DNA of 47,277 nt from DASUWK01 sp036378435 (GTDB lineage Bacteria; Chloroflexota; Dormibacteria; Dormibacterales; Dormibacteraceae), in contig DASUWK010000005.1 in the NCBI GenBank assembly GCA_036378435.1, forward strand, positions 1 through 47,277. Reading direction: 5' to 3'. A model generated the notes under the pieces. The model was not told where the DNA came from, made no database searches, and saw only the letters and a program-made list of their open reading frames with translations. A program made the position numbers and the translations under genes. This document shows positions 23,178 to 35,499 of this stretch, in pieces; position 1 is the stretch's first letter; each line of letters opens with the position of its first letter.

Positions 23178-24107
23178 ATGGCTGTCAGCTCGACGCGGCT
23201 GCGCCACGTCGTCGAGAGCCAGCAGTTCTCGCGGGAGATGCTCGAGGAGGTCTTCGGGCGCGCTGTCGCCATCCGCCGCGAGCCGCACCTCTACGCCGGG
23301 CGCCTGCAGGGCCGGGTCATGGCGGCGCTGTTCTACGAGCCCTCGACGCGGACTCGCCTCTCGTTCGAGGCCGCGATGCTGCGGCTCGGCGGCCGGACGA
23401 TGGGCACGGACAACGCCCGCGAGTTCAGCTCCGCCTCCAAGGGCGAGACCCTCGAGGACACGACGCGCATCGTCGCCGGTTACGCCGACGTCATCGTGCT
23501 GCGCCACCACGAGGAAGGCGCGGCGCGGAGGGCGGCCGAAGTCAGCGACGTCCCCGTGATCAACGCCGGTGACGGTCCGGGCCAGCACCCGACCCAGGCC
23601 CTTCTCGACCTTTTCACGATCCAGGACGAGATCGGCCGCGTCGACGGCATCACCGTCGCGATGGTCGGCGACCTCGCCAACGGCCGCACGGTGCGCTCGC
23701 TGGCCTATCTGCTCAGCAAGTTCCGGGACGTGCGCGTCGTCTTCGTGGCCCCGCCGGCCGTGGCCATGCGCGAGGACATCAAGCAGCACCTCGACGAGAA
23801 CGGCGTCGCGTGGCGCGAGGAGGCTGACCTCGACAAGGTTCTCCCCGACGTCGATGTCGTCTACCAGACGCGGATCCAGAAAGAACGGTTCGCGTCGGAG
23901 GACGAGTACAAGGCGGTCAAAGGCGTCTACGTGATCGACGCCGACACCATGCGCAAGCTGCGCCCGGAGGCGGTGGTGATGCACCCGCTGCCGCGCGTGG
24001 ACGAAATCACGACGGACGTCGACTCCGATCCACGCGCCGCCTACTTCCGCCAGGCGCGCAACGGCCTGCACATCCGCATGGCGCTCCTCGACATGGTGCT
24101 GAGCTGA
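23178..24107 (+). CDS. pyrB: Aspartate carbamoyltransferase, catalytic subunit
   Basis: PyrB condenses carbamoyl phosphate with aspartate. The 309-residue protein has the carbamoyl-phosphate motif FYEPSTRTRLSFE (about residues 51-63), the GDGPGQHPTQALLDLFTI motif (about 131-148), the VGDLANGRTVRSLA segment (about 161-174) and MHPLPRVDEIT (about 271-281). No regulatory pyrI gene is adjacent. The ATG is seven nt after AAGGAGG, which is buried in the PyrR loop. Its stop overlaps the pyrR ATG (TGATG). Usual operons put pyrR first; here pyrB leads. Confidence 0.96.
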   Translation: MAVSSTRLRHVVESQQFSREMLEEVFGRAVAIRREPHLYAGRLQGRVMAALFYEPSTRTRLSFEAAMLRLGGRTMGTDNAREFSSASKGETLEDTTRIVAGYADVIVLRHHEEGAARRAAEVSDVPVINAGDGPGQHPTQALLDLFTIQDEIGRVDGITVAMVGDLANGRTVRSLAYLLSKFRDVRVVFVAPPAVAMREDIKQHLDENGVAWREEADLDKVLPDVDVVYQTRIQKERFASEDEYKAVKGVYVIDADTMRKLRPEAVVMHPLPRVDEITTDVDSDPRAAYFRQARNGLHIRMALLDMVLS

Positions 24108-24614
24108 TGGCCACCCGCCTTCGCGGCACGGTCATGGACGCCGAGCAGGTGCGGCGCTCGCTGAGCCGCATCGCCCACGAGATCGTCGAGCGCAACAAGG
24201 CCACGGATCAGCTGGTCATTGTCGGCGTGCTGCACAAGGGCGACCTGCTGGCGCGCCGCCTGGCGGCGTCTTTGTCGGTGCCCTTCGGGGCGCTCGACGT
24301 GACCAACCACCGCGACGACAGGCAGCTGCGCGAGCCGCTGGACCTCCCCGCCAGCGACCTGCCGCCGGTGGATGGGGCGACGGTGGTGCTGGTCGACGAC
24401 GTCATCTACAAGGGCCGCACGGCTCGCGCGGCGATGGACGCCCTGATGGACCACGGGCGCCCGCGCGCGATCCAGCTCGCAGTGCTCGTCGACCGCGGCC
24501 ACCGCGAGCTCCCGATCCGTCCCGATTACGTGGGCAAGAACATCGCGACCGCCGAGTCCGAGCGCGTCGAGGTGCTGCTCGAGGAGGAGGACGGCCTGGA
24601 CGCCGTCGTCGTGC

Positions 24615-24622
<8 letters not shown>
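24107..24622 (+). CDS. pyrR: PyrR, pyrimidine operon RNA-binding regulator / uracil phosphoribosyltransferase-like
   Basis: PyrR senses UMP/UTP and binds the pyr leader RNA. The 171-residue protein has the family's RIAHEIVERNK segment, RAAMDALMDHGRPRAIQLAVLVDRGHRELPIRPDYVGKNI (about residues 108-147) and the PRPP motif VVLVDDVIYKGRT (about 94-106). In that motif the usual Thr/Ser before Gly-Arg-Thr is Lys, and the loop usually written KTRG is LHKGD, so uracil phosphoribosyltransferase activity may be weak or lost while RNA binding could remain. It overlaps pyrB by 1 nt and carAB by 8 nt. Its target is presumably the loop at 23133-23169. Confidence 0.93.
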
Positions 24623-28947
<4,325 letters not shown>

Positions 28948-28961
<14 letters not shown>

Positions 28962-29703
28962 CGCGGTAGTGACGCGAAAGCGCGCCGTCGCGCGCGATAT
29001 GTGCGTCATTTCGATGCGCGCGTCACAGGTTGCGTCATCGGTGCGCGCGGGCCAGTTCGTCAACCTGGGCCTGGAAGGGCTGCTCTTGCGCCGGCCGTTC
29101 TCGGTTTACCGCGCGGACGGTGACGAGATCGAGGTCCTGCTCAAGCCGGTCGGCCAGGGGACGTCGATGCTCGCCGGTCTGGAGCCGGGTGCGGTGATCA
29201 GCTGCCTCGGGCCTCTGGGCAACGGCTACACGATCGAGCCCGCGGCAGGACCGGTGGTCCTGCTCAGCGGAGGCTTGGGCGTCGCCCCGATGCCGCTGGC
29301 GGCGCGCGATGCCCGCGCGGCCGGCCGCGAGGTCGTCTGGGTGCACGGGGCGCGGACAGAGGCGGAGCTGTGCTCCGAGTGGGAGGGCGACAGCTTGGTC
29401 TTCGCGACCGACGACGGGTCCAAGGGCGTTCACGGTTCCGCGCTGGCGGCGGTGCCAGACGGTGGAGGCACGGTGCTCGCCTGCGGGCCCAACCGGATGC
29501 TGGCGGCGGTGTCCGAGCGATTTCCGGAGGCTCAGGTGGCCATCGAGACGTATATGGGCTGCGGGACCGGTGTCTGTCTGGGCTGCGTGGTGCCGGTGAG
29601 TGCCGGGGGCTACGACCGGGCGTGCACGGAAGGCCCCGTTTATCGCGCGGCCGCTATCGATTGGGAGCGCCTGCCGTCGCACCTCCACTACGCCGTTGCC
29701 TGA
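28948..29703 (+). CDS. pyrK: Dihydroorotate dehydrogenase electron-transfer subunit PyrK
   Basis: PyrK passes electrons from PyrD to NAD+ through FAD and a [2Fe-2S] cluster. The 251-residue protein has the FAD motif RRPFSVYR (about residue 47), the NAD-binding LLSGGLGVAPMPLA (about 102-115) and the iron-sulfur ligands Cys205, Cys210, Cys213 and Cys226 (CX4CX2CX12C). The GTG at 28948 has GGAGG four nt upstream and gives the usual YLHDAVV opening. TTG at 28930 is an alternative. It overlaps the carAB end by 14 nt. Confidence 0.94.
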
Positions 29704-29804
29704 CGTCTCAGCCCAGCTCCAAACGGGACATTTCTCCAGACATGCACTGGCGCCGGGCGCCGACCGCGCGTATTTCTCTCGAAATGGACGCTTAACGGCC
29801 TGGG

Positions 29805-29835
29805 TTGACACCCCCGTCGTCGGCCCGAGTACCCT
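29805..29835 (+). promoter_or_regulatory. pyrD: Predicted promoter in front of pyrD
   Basis: TTGACA at 29805-29810 and TACCCT at 29830-29835 are 19 nt apart in the 182-nt gap between pyrK and pyrD. Transcription would start near 29842, leaving a leader of about 44 nt with GGAGGG before the pyrD ATG. The upstream part of the gap holds a GGCGCC/GGCGCC inverted repeat and two ATTTCTC heptamers but no gene. PyrD may thus be made independently of the PyrR-controlled genes. Confidence 0.45.
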
Positions 29836-29885
29836 CGCCGGCACCCCCCTGGGTGGGCGGCTTCGGCGGAGGGAATCAGCGGCCG

Positions 29886-30797
29886 ATGCCTGACCTCACG
29901 GTGTCGCTGCCGAGGATCACGCTGCGGGGCCCGGTGCTCGCCGCCAGCGGGACGTTCGGGTACGGCACGGAGGTGCCGCTGCTGGACCGCAGGGCCCTGG
30001 CCGGCGTCGTCTCGAAAGGCATCTTCCTGCGCCCGCGGCCGGGCACGCCCCCGCCCCGGATCGCCGAAACCCCGGCCGGCATGCTCAACGCCATCGGCCT
30101 GCAGGGCCCGGGCGTCGAAGGCCTGGTCCGCGACTACTGTCCGCGCTGGGCCGAATGGGACTTCCCGGTGTTCGTAAACCTCAACGGGGAATCGTTCGAG
30201 GAGTACGGGGACCTGGCGGCCCGCCTCGACGAGGTGCCCGGCGTCTCGGGATTCGAGATCAACATCAGCTGCCCGAACGTGGCCGCGGGCGGCATGTACT
30301 TCGGCAATGACCCGCGCTCCGCCGCCGCGGTCACGGCCGCGGTCCGTGCGCGGACCGAGAAGCCGGTGTGGGTGAAGCTGACACCGAACGTCACCGACAT
30401 CGCCGTGATCGCCCGGGCCGTGGAGAGCGCCGGTGCCGACGCGCTCGTCGCGATCAACACGCTGGTCGGCATGTCGATCGACCTCAACACCTACCGGCCG
30501 CGACTCTCCTTCGGGACAGGCGGCCTGTCCGGCCCCGCAATCAGGCCGATCGCGGTCCACCTGGCCCACCAGTCCGCGCGCGCGGTGCGCATCCCGGTCA
30601 TCGGCGTCGGCGGGATCGTGAAAGCCGAGGATGCGCTCGAGTTCATGGTCGCCGGCTGTGCCGCGGTCCAGGTGGGGACTGCCACCTTCAGCGACCCTCG
30701 CGCGATCGAGAAGGTGTACGACGGGATCGCCGATTTCCTTACTCGACGGGGCATTTCGGGCCTGGCCGATCTGCCGCGCCACCTGCCCAGGGATTGA
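29886..30797 (+). CDS. pyrD: Dihydroorotate dehydrogenase, class 1B catalytic subunit
   Basis: PyrD oxidises dihydroorotate to orotate with FMN. The 303-residue protein has the opening GPVLAASGTFGYG, the KGIFLRPRPGTPPPRIAETPAGMLNAIGLQGPG substrate region (about 40-80), and Cys129 in GFEINISCPN. Cysteine there marks class 1 enzymes, and with the adjacent pyrK it means class 1B. Later motifs are VWVKLTPNVTDI, INTLVG and IGVGGI. The ATG at 29886 is used with GGAGGG upstream. The enzyme is cytosolic and would work as a PyrD/PyrK heterotetramer. Orotate use (pyrE, pyrF) and pyrC are not encoded nearby. Confidence 0.95.
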   Translation: MPDLTVSLPRITLRGPVLAASGTFGYGTEVPLLDRRALAGVVSKGIFLRPRPGTPPPRIAETPAGMLNAIGLQGPGVEGLVRDYCPRWAEWDFPVFVNLNGESFEEYGDLAARLDEVPGVSGFEINISCPNVAAGGMYFGNDPRSAAAVTAAVRARTEKPVWVKLTPNVTDIAVIARAVESAGADALVAINTLVGMSIDLNTYRPRLSFGTGGLSGPAIRPIAVHLAHQSARAVRIPVIGVGGIVKAEDALEFMVAGCAAVQVGTATFSDPRAIEKVYDGIADFLTRRGISGLADLPRHLPRD

Positions 30798-30833
30798 CCC
30801 GCCGGTCGCGGACTCCGAAAATCGCGCCGCGAG

Positions 30834-31871
30834 ATGCGCCGGCTTCTGTTCGGGCTGATTCTGACCACCGCCCTCCCGGCGGCGGTGTCGTCATCCGCGC
30901 AGCTCTACCTCAATCCGAGCAGCGGGCCGCCGACGCAGCAGTTCACCGCCACCTTCGACTTCTTCACCTCTTTCGCCTCGGGGTGCCGCGGCTACACGGT
31001 CTCCTTCGACTGGGATTCGGTCCCGCTCGGATCGGCCCCCGCCGGCGGCAGAAGCGGCGCCTGCAGCGCGTCGGTGACCAAGCGCCCGCCTGGGCTTGAC
31101 AGCTCACCAGGCCAGCACGTGGTGCGCGCCGTCACCAGCCCGTCCGGGTACGCAGCCAGCGCTCAGTTCACGGTCATCGCCGCCGGTCCGAGTCCCTCGC
31201 CGGGTCCCAAAGTCTCACCGAGTCCGAGTCCGAGCCCATCGCCCAGCCCCACTCCGAGCCCGCCGCCAGCGCCGAGCGTCTCGCCGAGTCCCAGCCCACC
31301 GGCCGCAAACGTGGCCTGCACCGTCGCCAACGTGCCCACGCAGCCCGGCATCCTCCAGATCGAGGGCATCGACGGGACGATCGCCGTACTGAGTGCCGGC
31401 CCGCCGCAGATGCTGCCGCCGCTGCTCGGTACGCAGCGCCTCATCGCCGTGGAGGTCACGAAGGCGGAGGACGCCGTGTCGCCCACGCTGCAGGACGCCC
31501 TGACCGCGGGCACCGTCTACCCCTGCGCCTTCTTGAGCCTCGGTCCGGCCGTCGGGTACCAGTACGCCCGGTACGCGTTCGCCAAGCTCAGCATCATCGG
31601 GCTCCAGAGCTCCCTGAGCGGCAGCCTCCAGGTCGAGGAGACCCTGACGGTCAGCTACCAGCAGGTCGCGTGGACCTGGCAGGGCACCGACACTCGGGGC
31701 CGGCAGGTCAGCCGCAGCGGCTCGGGACTGTATGGGGCCACCGCCCAGGCGCCCGCCGCGCATACGTCAGGCGGCGCTCCGGCCTGGCTGTGGGTGCTCC
31801 TCGGCGCGGTGGTGCTGGGCGCGCTGGCCCTCGGCACCGCCCGCGTGAGGGGCCTCTGGCCGTTCCTCTGA
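30834..31871 (+). CDS. Exported membrane-anchored protein with an Hcp-like domain
   Basis: The 345-residue protein has a signal peptide (about 1-22). An Ig/IPT-like beta domain with two cysteines (about 23-118) and a Ser-Pro repeat linker (about 119-158) follow. Next comes a domain at about 172-292 that resembles the type VI tube protein Hcp: LQIEGIDG, then VEVTKAEDAVSPTLQDALTAG, and ETLTVSYQQVAWTW. A C-terminal membrane helix (about 318-337) with a basic tail ends the protein. The Hcp match is mine by pattern, not by search. There are no type VI genes here, and the layout implies a cell-surface protein, so a tube role is not implied. It could instead be a surface sensor or adhesin. Confidence 0.6.
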   Translation: MRRLLFGLILTTALPAAVSSSAQLYLNPSSGPPTQQFTATFDFFTSFASGCRGYTVSFDWDSVPLGSAPAGGRSGACSASVTKRPPGLDSSPGQHVVRAVTSPSGYAASAQFTVIAAGPSPSPGPKVSPSPSPSPSPSPTPSPPPAPSVSPSPSPPAANVACTVANVPTQPGILQIEGIDGTIAVLSAGPPQMLPPLLGTQRLIAVEVTKAEDAVSPTLQDALTAGTVYPCAFLSLGPAVGYQYARYAFAKLSIIGLQSSLSGSLQVEETLTVSYQQVAWTWQGTDTRGRQVSRSGSGLYGATAQAPAAHTSGGAPAWLWVLLGAVVLGALALGTARVRGLWPFL

Positions 31872-31889
31872 GCTAGGGGGTGGCGGCGC

Positions 31890-32105
31890 TCAGTGACGCC
31901 GGCTCCGCGGCGCGGAACGAGCGAGCCGCCGCAGGTCGTCCCAGCCCTTGCTGATCCGGTCCAGCTCCGCCTCGAGGCGCTTGTTCTGCGCCTTCAGCGT
32001 GCGGTTCTCGCGCAGCAGCTTGCTGACGACCTCGGTCGTCTCGCCGAGCAGCCGGGACAGTCCGTCGGCCGGCGGCCTGCCTCGCCGTGTCCGTCCGTTG
32101 GGCAT
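31890..32105 (-). CDS. Small coiled-coil protein with an AT-hook-like N-terminus
   Basis: The ATG at 32105 gives 71 residues. The N-terminus (NGRTRRGRPPADG) includes RGRP, the core of AT-hook DNA-binding motifs. The middle (about residues 18-60) is a regular amphipathic helix with leucines (LLRENRTLKAQNKRLEAEL) typical of a coiled coil. The C-terminus is basic. It is divergent from the SRPBCC gene with only 33 bp between starts. The shared gap holds an imperfect palindrome, so it might regulate itself or its neighbour. Function unknown. Confidence 0.55.
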   Translation of the reverse strand: MPNGRTRRGRPPADGLSRLLGETTEVVSKLLRENRTLKAQNKRLEAELDRISKGWDDLRRLARSAPRSRRH

Positions 32106-32116
32106 GTTCCGCCATA

Positions 32117-32131
32117 TTGTTGCGCGACAAT
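32117..32131. promoter_or_regulatory. Imperfect palindrome and -10-like box between divergent starts
   Basis: TTGTTGCGCGACAA (32117-32130) is a palindrome apart from one mismatched base pair. GACAAT (32126-32131) ends 7 nt before the SRPBCC ATG, the spacing of a leaderless promoter. Only 33 bp separate the two divergent start codons, so the palindrome could act on both genes. Confidence 0.4.
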
Positions 32132-32138
32132 CGAGCCG

Positions 32139-32576
32139 ATGGCTCTGGTGCGGGAATCGATCTCGATCGAGTCTCCCGCCGAGCGTGTCTGGCACGCCGT
32201 CCACGAGGACGTGCGCAACTTCACCAAGTGGACGACCAACGTCGAGCGGGTCCAGATGGTGACCAAGCCTCCGCCTGGCGAAGGGGCCGTCTATCGCTAC
32301 ACGCTCGAGACTCCGGTGGGCCGCCAAATCCTCGAGCTGGAGCACACGGAGTGGGACAAGCCCAAGCGGTGCGCCGGAGAGTACGTGCGGGGCCCAGTGA
32401 CCGGCACCTGGTCCTACACATACACGCAGCGGGGCGGCCGCACCAAGGTGGCCTATGAGAGCGACTTCCGCCTGACCGGCATGCTGCGCCTCATGACCTC
32501 GGCGTTCGTGCCGCATTACGCGGCCGGCGTGCGGGCGAACCTCGGCAACCTGAAGCGCTACCTGGAGGGGGGCTGA
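32139..32576 (+). CDS. SRPBCC (START-like) superfamily protein
   Basis: The 145-residue protein has the length and pattern of polyketide-cyclase/START-like folds, which bind hydrophobic ligands in a helix-grip pocket. It opens with the strand ESISIESPAERVWHAVHED and continues with VRNFTKWTTNVERVQMV. The second half has the paired strands TGTWSYTYTQRGGRTKVAYESDFRLTG and a long C-terminal helix. The ligand cannot be told. No export signal is seen. Its TGA overlaps the CTG proposed as the start of the next gene. Confidence 0.75.
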   Translation: MALVRESISIESPAERVWHAVHEDVRNFTKWTTNVERVQMVTKPPPGEGAVYRYTLETPVGRQILELEHTEWDKPKRCAGEYVRGPVTGTWSYTYTQRGGRTKVAYESDFRLTGMLRLMTSAFVPHYAAGVRANLGNLKRYLEGG

Positions 32577-33061
32577 CCCTGCTCGCCTATGTCTTCTGGC
32601 ACCGGCCGCGTGCGGGCGTCGAGCGGACGGCCTATGAGGCGGCGCTGCGCGAGTTCCACGGCCGGCTCGGGAATGAGGCGCTGGAAGGCTTCCACGGTTC
32701 CGCCTCGTTTGCGATCGATGCCGTGCCTTGGCTGCCTGGCGGGGAGGCGTATGAGGATTGGTATCTGCTCGAAGGCTCTTTCGCGCTCGACATCATCAAC
32801 CGCGCCGCGGTGACCGGAGTCATGACCGGCCCGCACCACGGCGCCGCCTCGCTCACCGGGTCGATGGCCGCCGGGCTCTATCAGCTGGTCGCGGGAGAGG
32901 GCGCCAAGGGCGAAACGGCGACGTGGCTGAACGAGCGACCCGCCTCGATCGAGGCCGGCGCATCGCTCTGGCGGCGGCAGATGGTGCTGGGCCCGACGCC
33001 ACAGTTCTGCCTGCTCGGGAACGGCGGCGACATAGCGCGCCGCAAGGTCGTCGCCGTCTAG
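32573..33061 (+). CDS. Conserved hypothetical protein with a probable CTG start
   Basis: The first ATG in this frame is at 32723, but coding character continues upstream (YVFWHRPRAGVERTAYEAALREFHGRLGNEALEGFHGSAS). No ATG, GTG or TTG is available there. CTG at 32573 forms a CTGA overlap with the previous stop, and CTG at 32579 has GGAGG ten nt upstream. Either gives about 160 residues. The protein looks like a soluble alpha/beta protein (EDWYLLEGSFALDIINRAAV, then PHHGAASLTGSMAAGLYQL). Similar proteins exist in actinobacteria as far as I recall, without a known function. Confidence 0.65.
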   Translation: MTLLAYVFWHRPRAGVERTAYEAALREFHGRLGNEALEGFHGSASFAIDAVPWLPGGEAYEDWYLLEGSFALDIINRAAVTGVMTGPHHGAASLTGSMAAGLYQLVAGEGAKGETATWLNERPASIEAGASLWRRQMVLGPTPQFCLLGNGGDIARRKVVAV

Positions 33062-33066
33062 GTTCG

Positions 33067-33534
33067 CTAGCGGAACAGGATCTCCAGCTGCTCGGCGCGG
33101 TCGCCGACGTGCTGGCGCAGCTCCCGCTGGAGCTGGCGAAAGCGTAAGTAGGCGCCCTCGTCCTCCAACCGCACCTGCTGCAGCTCGAGGTCAACGCGGC
33201 GCAGCGCTCGCAAGCCTTCGGTCTCGTGCACCGCGACCTGCCGCGCGGCGGCGCGCAGGTCGGCCGCCTGCCCTGCCAGCCCGTTCGCCTGGAGCAGCGC
33301 CGCCATCCGGCTCGCCGCCTGCATGGCGCGCTGAGTCGTGGGATGAAGGCCGGATTGCCCGAGGTCGTGCGGCTGGAGCCGGGCCGGGGTCGCCCGCTGA
33401 TCGAGGAGGCGCCTCAAAAGGAGGCGCAGCGCGCGCATCCGGCGGGGGAGCGCGGGGCCCAACGCGATGGCAATTCCGGCACAGACCAGGACGGCGGCCG
33501 CCAGACCCACCACCACTTCGAGCATCGGGTTCAA
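33067..33534 (-). CDS. Hypothetical membrane-anchored helical protein
   Basis: The 155-residue protein begins with one membrane helix (VVVGLAAAVLVCAGIAIALGPAL, about 6-29). It continues as an almost entirely helical, Arg/Leu/Gln-rich cytoplasmic region (RRMRALRLLLRRLLDQRATP, then LELQQVRLEDEGAYLRFRQLQRELRQHV) that could form a coiled coil. It is divergent from the SDR gene with 20 bp between the starts. I recognise no family. Confidence 0.6.
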   Translation of the reverse strand: MNPMLEVVVGLAAAVLVCAGIAIALGPALPRRMRALRLLLRRLLDQRATPARLQPHDLGQSGLHPTTQRAMQAASRMAALLQANGLAGQAADLRAAARQVAVHETEGLRALRRVDLELQQVRLEDEGAYLRFRQLQRELRQHVGDRAEQLEILFR

Positions 33535-33540
33535 TCAGCG

Positions 33541-33546
33541 TACGCT
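33541..33546 (+). promoter_or_regulatory. -10-like TACGCT, leaderless start of the SDR gene
   Basis: TACGCT lies 8 nt before the ATG at 33555, with no Shine-Dalgarno sequence. It overlaps an 8-bp perfect palindrome GCGTACGC (33538-33545) in the 20-bp gap between two divergent start codons. Confidence 0.4.
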
Positions 33547-33554
33547 CGCTGCCG

Positions 33555-34307
33555 ATGTCCGGCACCGATCGAGCACGGATCGCGGTCATCACGGGCGCAT
33601 CCAGTGGCATCGGGGCGGCCACCGCGCGTGCGCTGGCCCGCCTGGGGTTCGAGCTCTACCTGGGTGCGCGCCGGCGGGACCGGCTGGCCGAGGTGGCGCG
33701 CGAGACCAGAGGGGTCGCGCTGAGCCTCGACGTCACCAAGCCGGCCAGCATCACGCGCTTCGCTGCGACCCTGGAGAAGCGTGCGGGCCGGGTCGACGTG
33801 CTCGTCAACAACGCCGGACTCGCTCTCGGGCTGACGCCGGTGGGCGAGACGGAAGACCGCTCCTGGACGGTCATGTGGGAGACCAACGTCCTGGGCCTTC
33901 TCCGTGTCACGCGGGCGCTGCTGCCGCTGCTGCGGAAGGCGCCGCTCGGCCACATCGTCAACCTCGGCTCCACGGCTTCTTTCGAGACGTACGTGGGCGG
34001 CGGCGGGTACACGGCCAGCAAGCACGCGGTGAGGGCGATCAGCCGCACGCTGCGGCTCGAGCTGCTCGGCGAGCCGATCCGGATCAGTGAGATCGACCCG
34101 GGTTTGGTCGAGACCGAGTTCAGCGTCGTGCGCTTCGGCGATGAGGCCCGCGCCAAGCAGGTGTACCAGGGCATCGAGCCACTCACGGCGGAAGACATCG
34201 CCGATTGCATCGCGTTCTGCGTGACCCGGCCGCCGCACGTGGACATCGATGAGATGACCATCAGACCGGTGCGGCAGGCGAACTCGACCACCGTCGTCCG
34301 CGATTGA
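33555..34307 (+). CDS. Short-chain dehydrogenase/reductase (SDR)
   Basis: The 250-residue protein is a classical SDR. It has the nucleotide loop TGASSGIG (about 14-21), the NADP-favouring GARRRDRL (about 37-44), LDVTKPAS, NNAG (about 86-89), the catalytic Ser in NLGSTASFE and YTASK (about 152-156). It resembles the YdfG group of serine/3-hydroxy acid dehydrogenases (DPGLVETEFS and EPLTAEDIADCIAF), but the substrate is uncertain. The last codons overlap the next gene (TTGA). Confidence 0.88.
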   Translation: MSGTDRARIAVITGASSGIGAATARALARLGFELYLGARRRDRLAEVARETRGVALSLDVTKPASITRFAATLEKRAGRVDVLVNNAGLALGLTPVGETEDRSWTVMWETNVLGLLRVTRALLPLLRKAPLGHIVNLGSTASFETYVGGGGYTASKHAVRAISRTLRLELLGEPIRISEIDPGLVETEFSVVRFGDEARAKQVYQGIEPLTAEDIADCIAFCVTRPPHVDIDEMTIRPVRQANSTTVVRD

Positions 34308-35104
34308 AGTTCGGCTTCGTGCTGCCGGGCGGCGGCGCGCACGAGCAGCTCGAGCAGGCCGTTCTGGCCGAAGAGAGCGGCTGGGACGGCGTCTTCGTCT
34401 GGGAGGGCCAGTTCGGGTTCGACGCCTGGGCCTTGTTGGGCGCGATGGCCGCGCGGACCAGCCGGGTTCGCCTGGGGACGATGCTCACGCCGCTGCCGTG
34501 GCGACGGCCCTGGAAGGTGGCAAGCTCCGCCGCCACCCTGGACCAGCTCTCGGGCGGCCGGGCCATCCTGGCCGTCGGCCTCGGCGCGACCGGCCTGGGC
34601 GAGTTCGGTGAGGATGAGGACCGGGTCAGCCGGGCCGAGGTCCTCGACGATGGGATCGACCTCATGCGCGCGCTCTGGCGCGGCGAGCCGAGCTTCGCCG
34701 GCCCACGGCTTCGTTATGACCTCGCCGGCCACGAGGACATGCTCCACGCCGGCGACCCCGTGCAGAAGCCGGGCGTGCCGATCTGGGTTGCGGGTGTCTG
34801 GCCGCGCCCGAAGTCGATGCGCAGAGTGCTGCGCTGCGACGGGCTGCTGCCGGTCTACAAGGAACGCGACGGTCCGATGCGCATGGTCACGCCGGCCGAC
34901 GTACGCGAGATCGTCGCCTGGCTTGCGGAGCGCGGCGCCCGCCCGGAGATCGTGGTCGAAGGGGAGACGCCCCGCGACGATGTCCAGCCCTGGGCGGAAG
35001 CGGGCGCGACGTGGTGGCTCGACACCCGTTGGGAGCTCTCGAGCGGTGGTGACGAGCGCCGGCGCCAGGTCAGCGAGCGGCTGGCCGCCGGTCCGCCGAG
35101 CTAG
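34304..35104 (+). CDS. Luciferase-like (LLM class) flavin-dependent oxidoreductase
   Basis: The 266-residue TIM-barrel protein opens with KFGFVLPGGGAHEQLEQAVLAEESGWDGVFVWEG. It contains AARTSRVRLGTMLTPLPWRRPWKVASSAATLDQLSGGRAILAVGLG (about 48-93) and VPIWVAGVWPRPKSMRR (about 157-173), typical of the bacterial luciferase superfamily. Many relatives use F420 or FMN; which one applies here is unknown. The TTG overlaps the SDR stop, so the two oxidoreductases are probably co-translated. Its stop codon shares a CTAG with the stop of the convergent lipoprotein gene. Confidence 0.82.
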   Translation: MKFGFVLPGGGAHEQLEQAVLAEESGWDGVFVWEGQFGFDAWALLGAMAARTSRVRLGTMLTPLPWRRPWKVASSAATLDQLSGGRAILAVGLGATGLGEFGEDEDRVSRAEVLDDGIDLMRALWRGEPSFAGPRLRYDLAGHEDMLHAGDPVQKPGVPIWVAGVWPRPKSMRRVLRCDGLLPVYKERDGPMRMVTPADVREIVAWLAERGARPEIVVEGETPRDDVQPWAEAGATWWLDTRWELSSGGDERRRQVSERLAAGPPS

Positions 35105-35499
35105 TCGTAGTAGTTGGTGCCGAGCTCGATGAAGCCTGGATAGGGGCAGCCGTTGGAGGTGTGCGCGTGAGTGCAGTGCACGCCCTCGGCGCCGGAGTCG
35201 TCGTAGAACTGGCCCGCGATCACAACCTGGTCGCCGGTGTGCGCCGGCACCCAGGGCGCGAGGCTGGTGTTGTGGTCCACCTCCAGGGTCTCGCCGGTGG
35301 TCGCACGCACCTCCAGGTGCTCGTGGTCGCCGACCTGTGCCGGCTCGCTGAGCACCGTCGCGTCGAAGACGACCTCGGCGCCTGCCTGGCCCGCGCTGGC
35401 GACCCGATGGAAGGCCTGGTCGTCAGCCGCGGCATGTCCGCCGCACGCGGCGAGAACGAGCATCACCGCCGCCAGCGCGCTAAACCGCCGCGAGCGCAT
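35101..35499 (-). CDS. Lipoprotein with a DUF3465-like domain
   Basis: The 132-residue protein has a lipoprotein signal (RRFSALAAVMLVLAAC, lipobox LAAC with Cys19). The mature part matches the DUF3465 pattern as I recall it: ATTGETLEVDHNTSLAPWVP, then HTGDQVVIAGQFYDDSGAEGVHCTHAHTSNGCPYPGFIELGTNYYD. It is an OB-like small beta domain of unknown function, anchored outside the membrane. The ATG lies directly behind GGAGG and overlaps the hisA end by 20 nt, which makes it the last gene of the minus-strand run. Confidence 0.72.
   Translation of the reverse strand: MRSRRFSALAAVMLVLAACGGHAAADDQAFHRVASAGQAGAEVVFDATVLSEPAQVGDHEHLEVRATTGETLEVDHNTSLAPWVPAHTGDQVVIAGQFYDDSGAEGVHCTHAHTSNGCPYPGFIELGTNYYD

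Noticed and set aside
31190..31310. The Ser-Pro coding repeat (AGTCCGAGTCCG type) as a mobile or tandem DNA repeat element
   Set aside because: It is read in frame as a Ser-Pro linker between domains, a common protein feature, and needs no separate DNA explanation.
30834..31871. A type VI secretion locus
   Set aside because: Only one Hcp-like domain is seen, in a signal-peptide protein; no sheath, VgrG, ClpV or membrane-complex genes are present.
35101..35104. The overlapping stops (CTAG) of the oxidoreductase and lipoprotein genes as a special site
   Set aside because: CTAG is its own reverse complement, so convergent genes ending in TAG overlap in this way by simple geometry.
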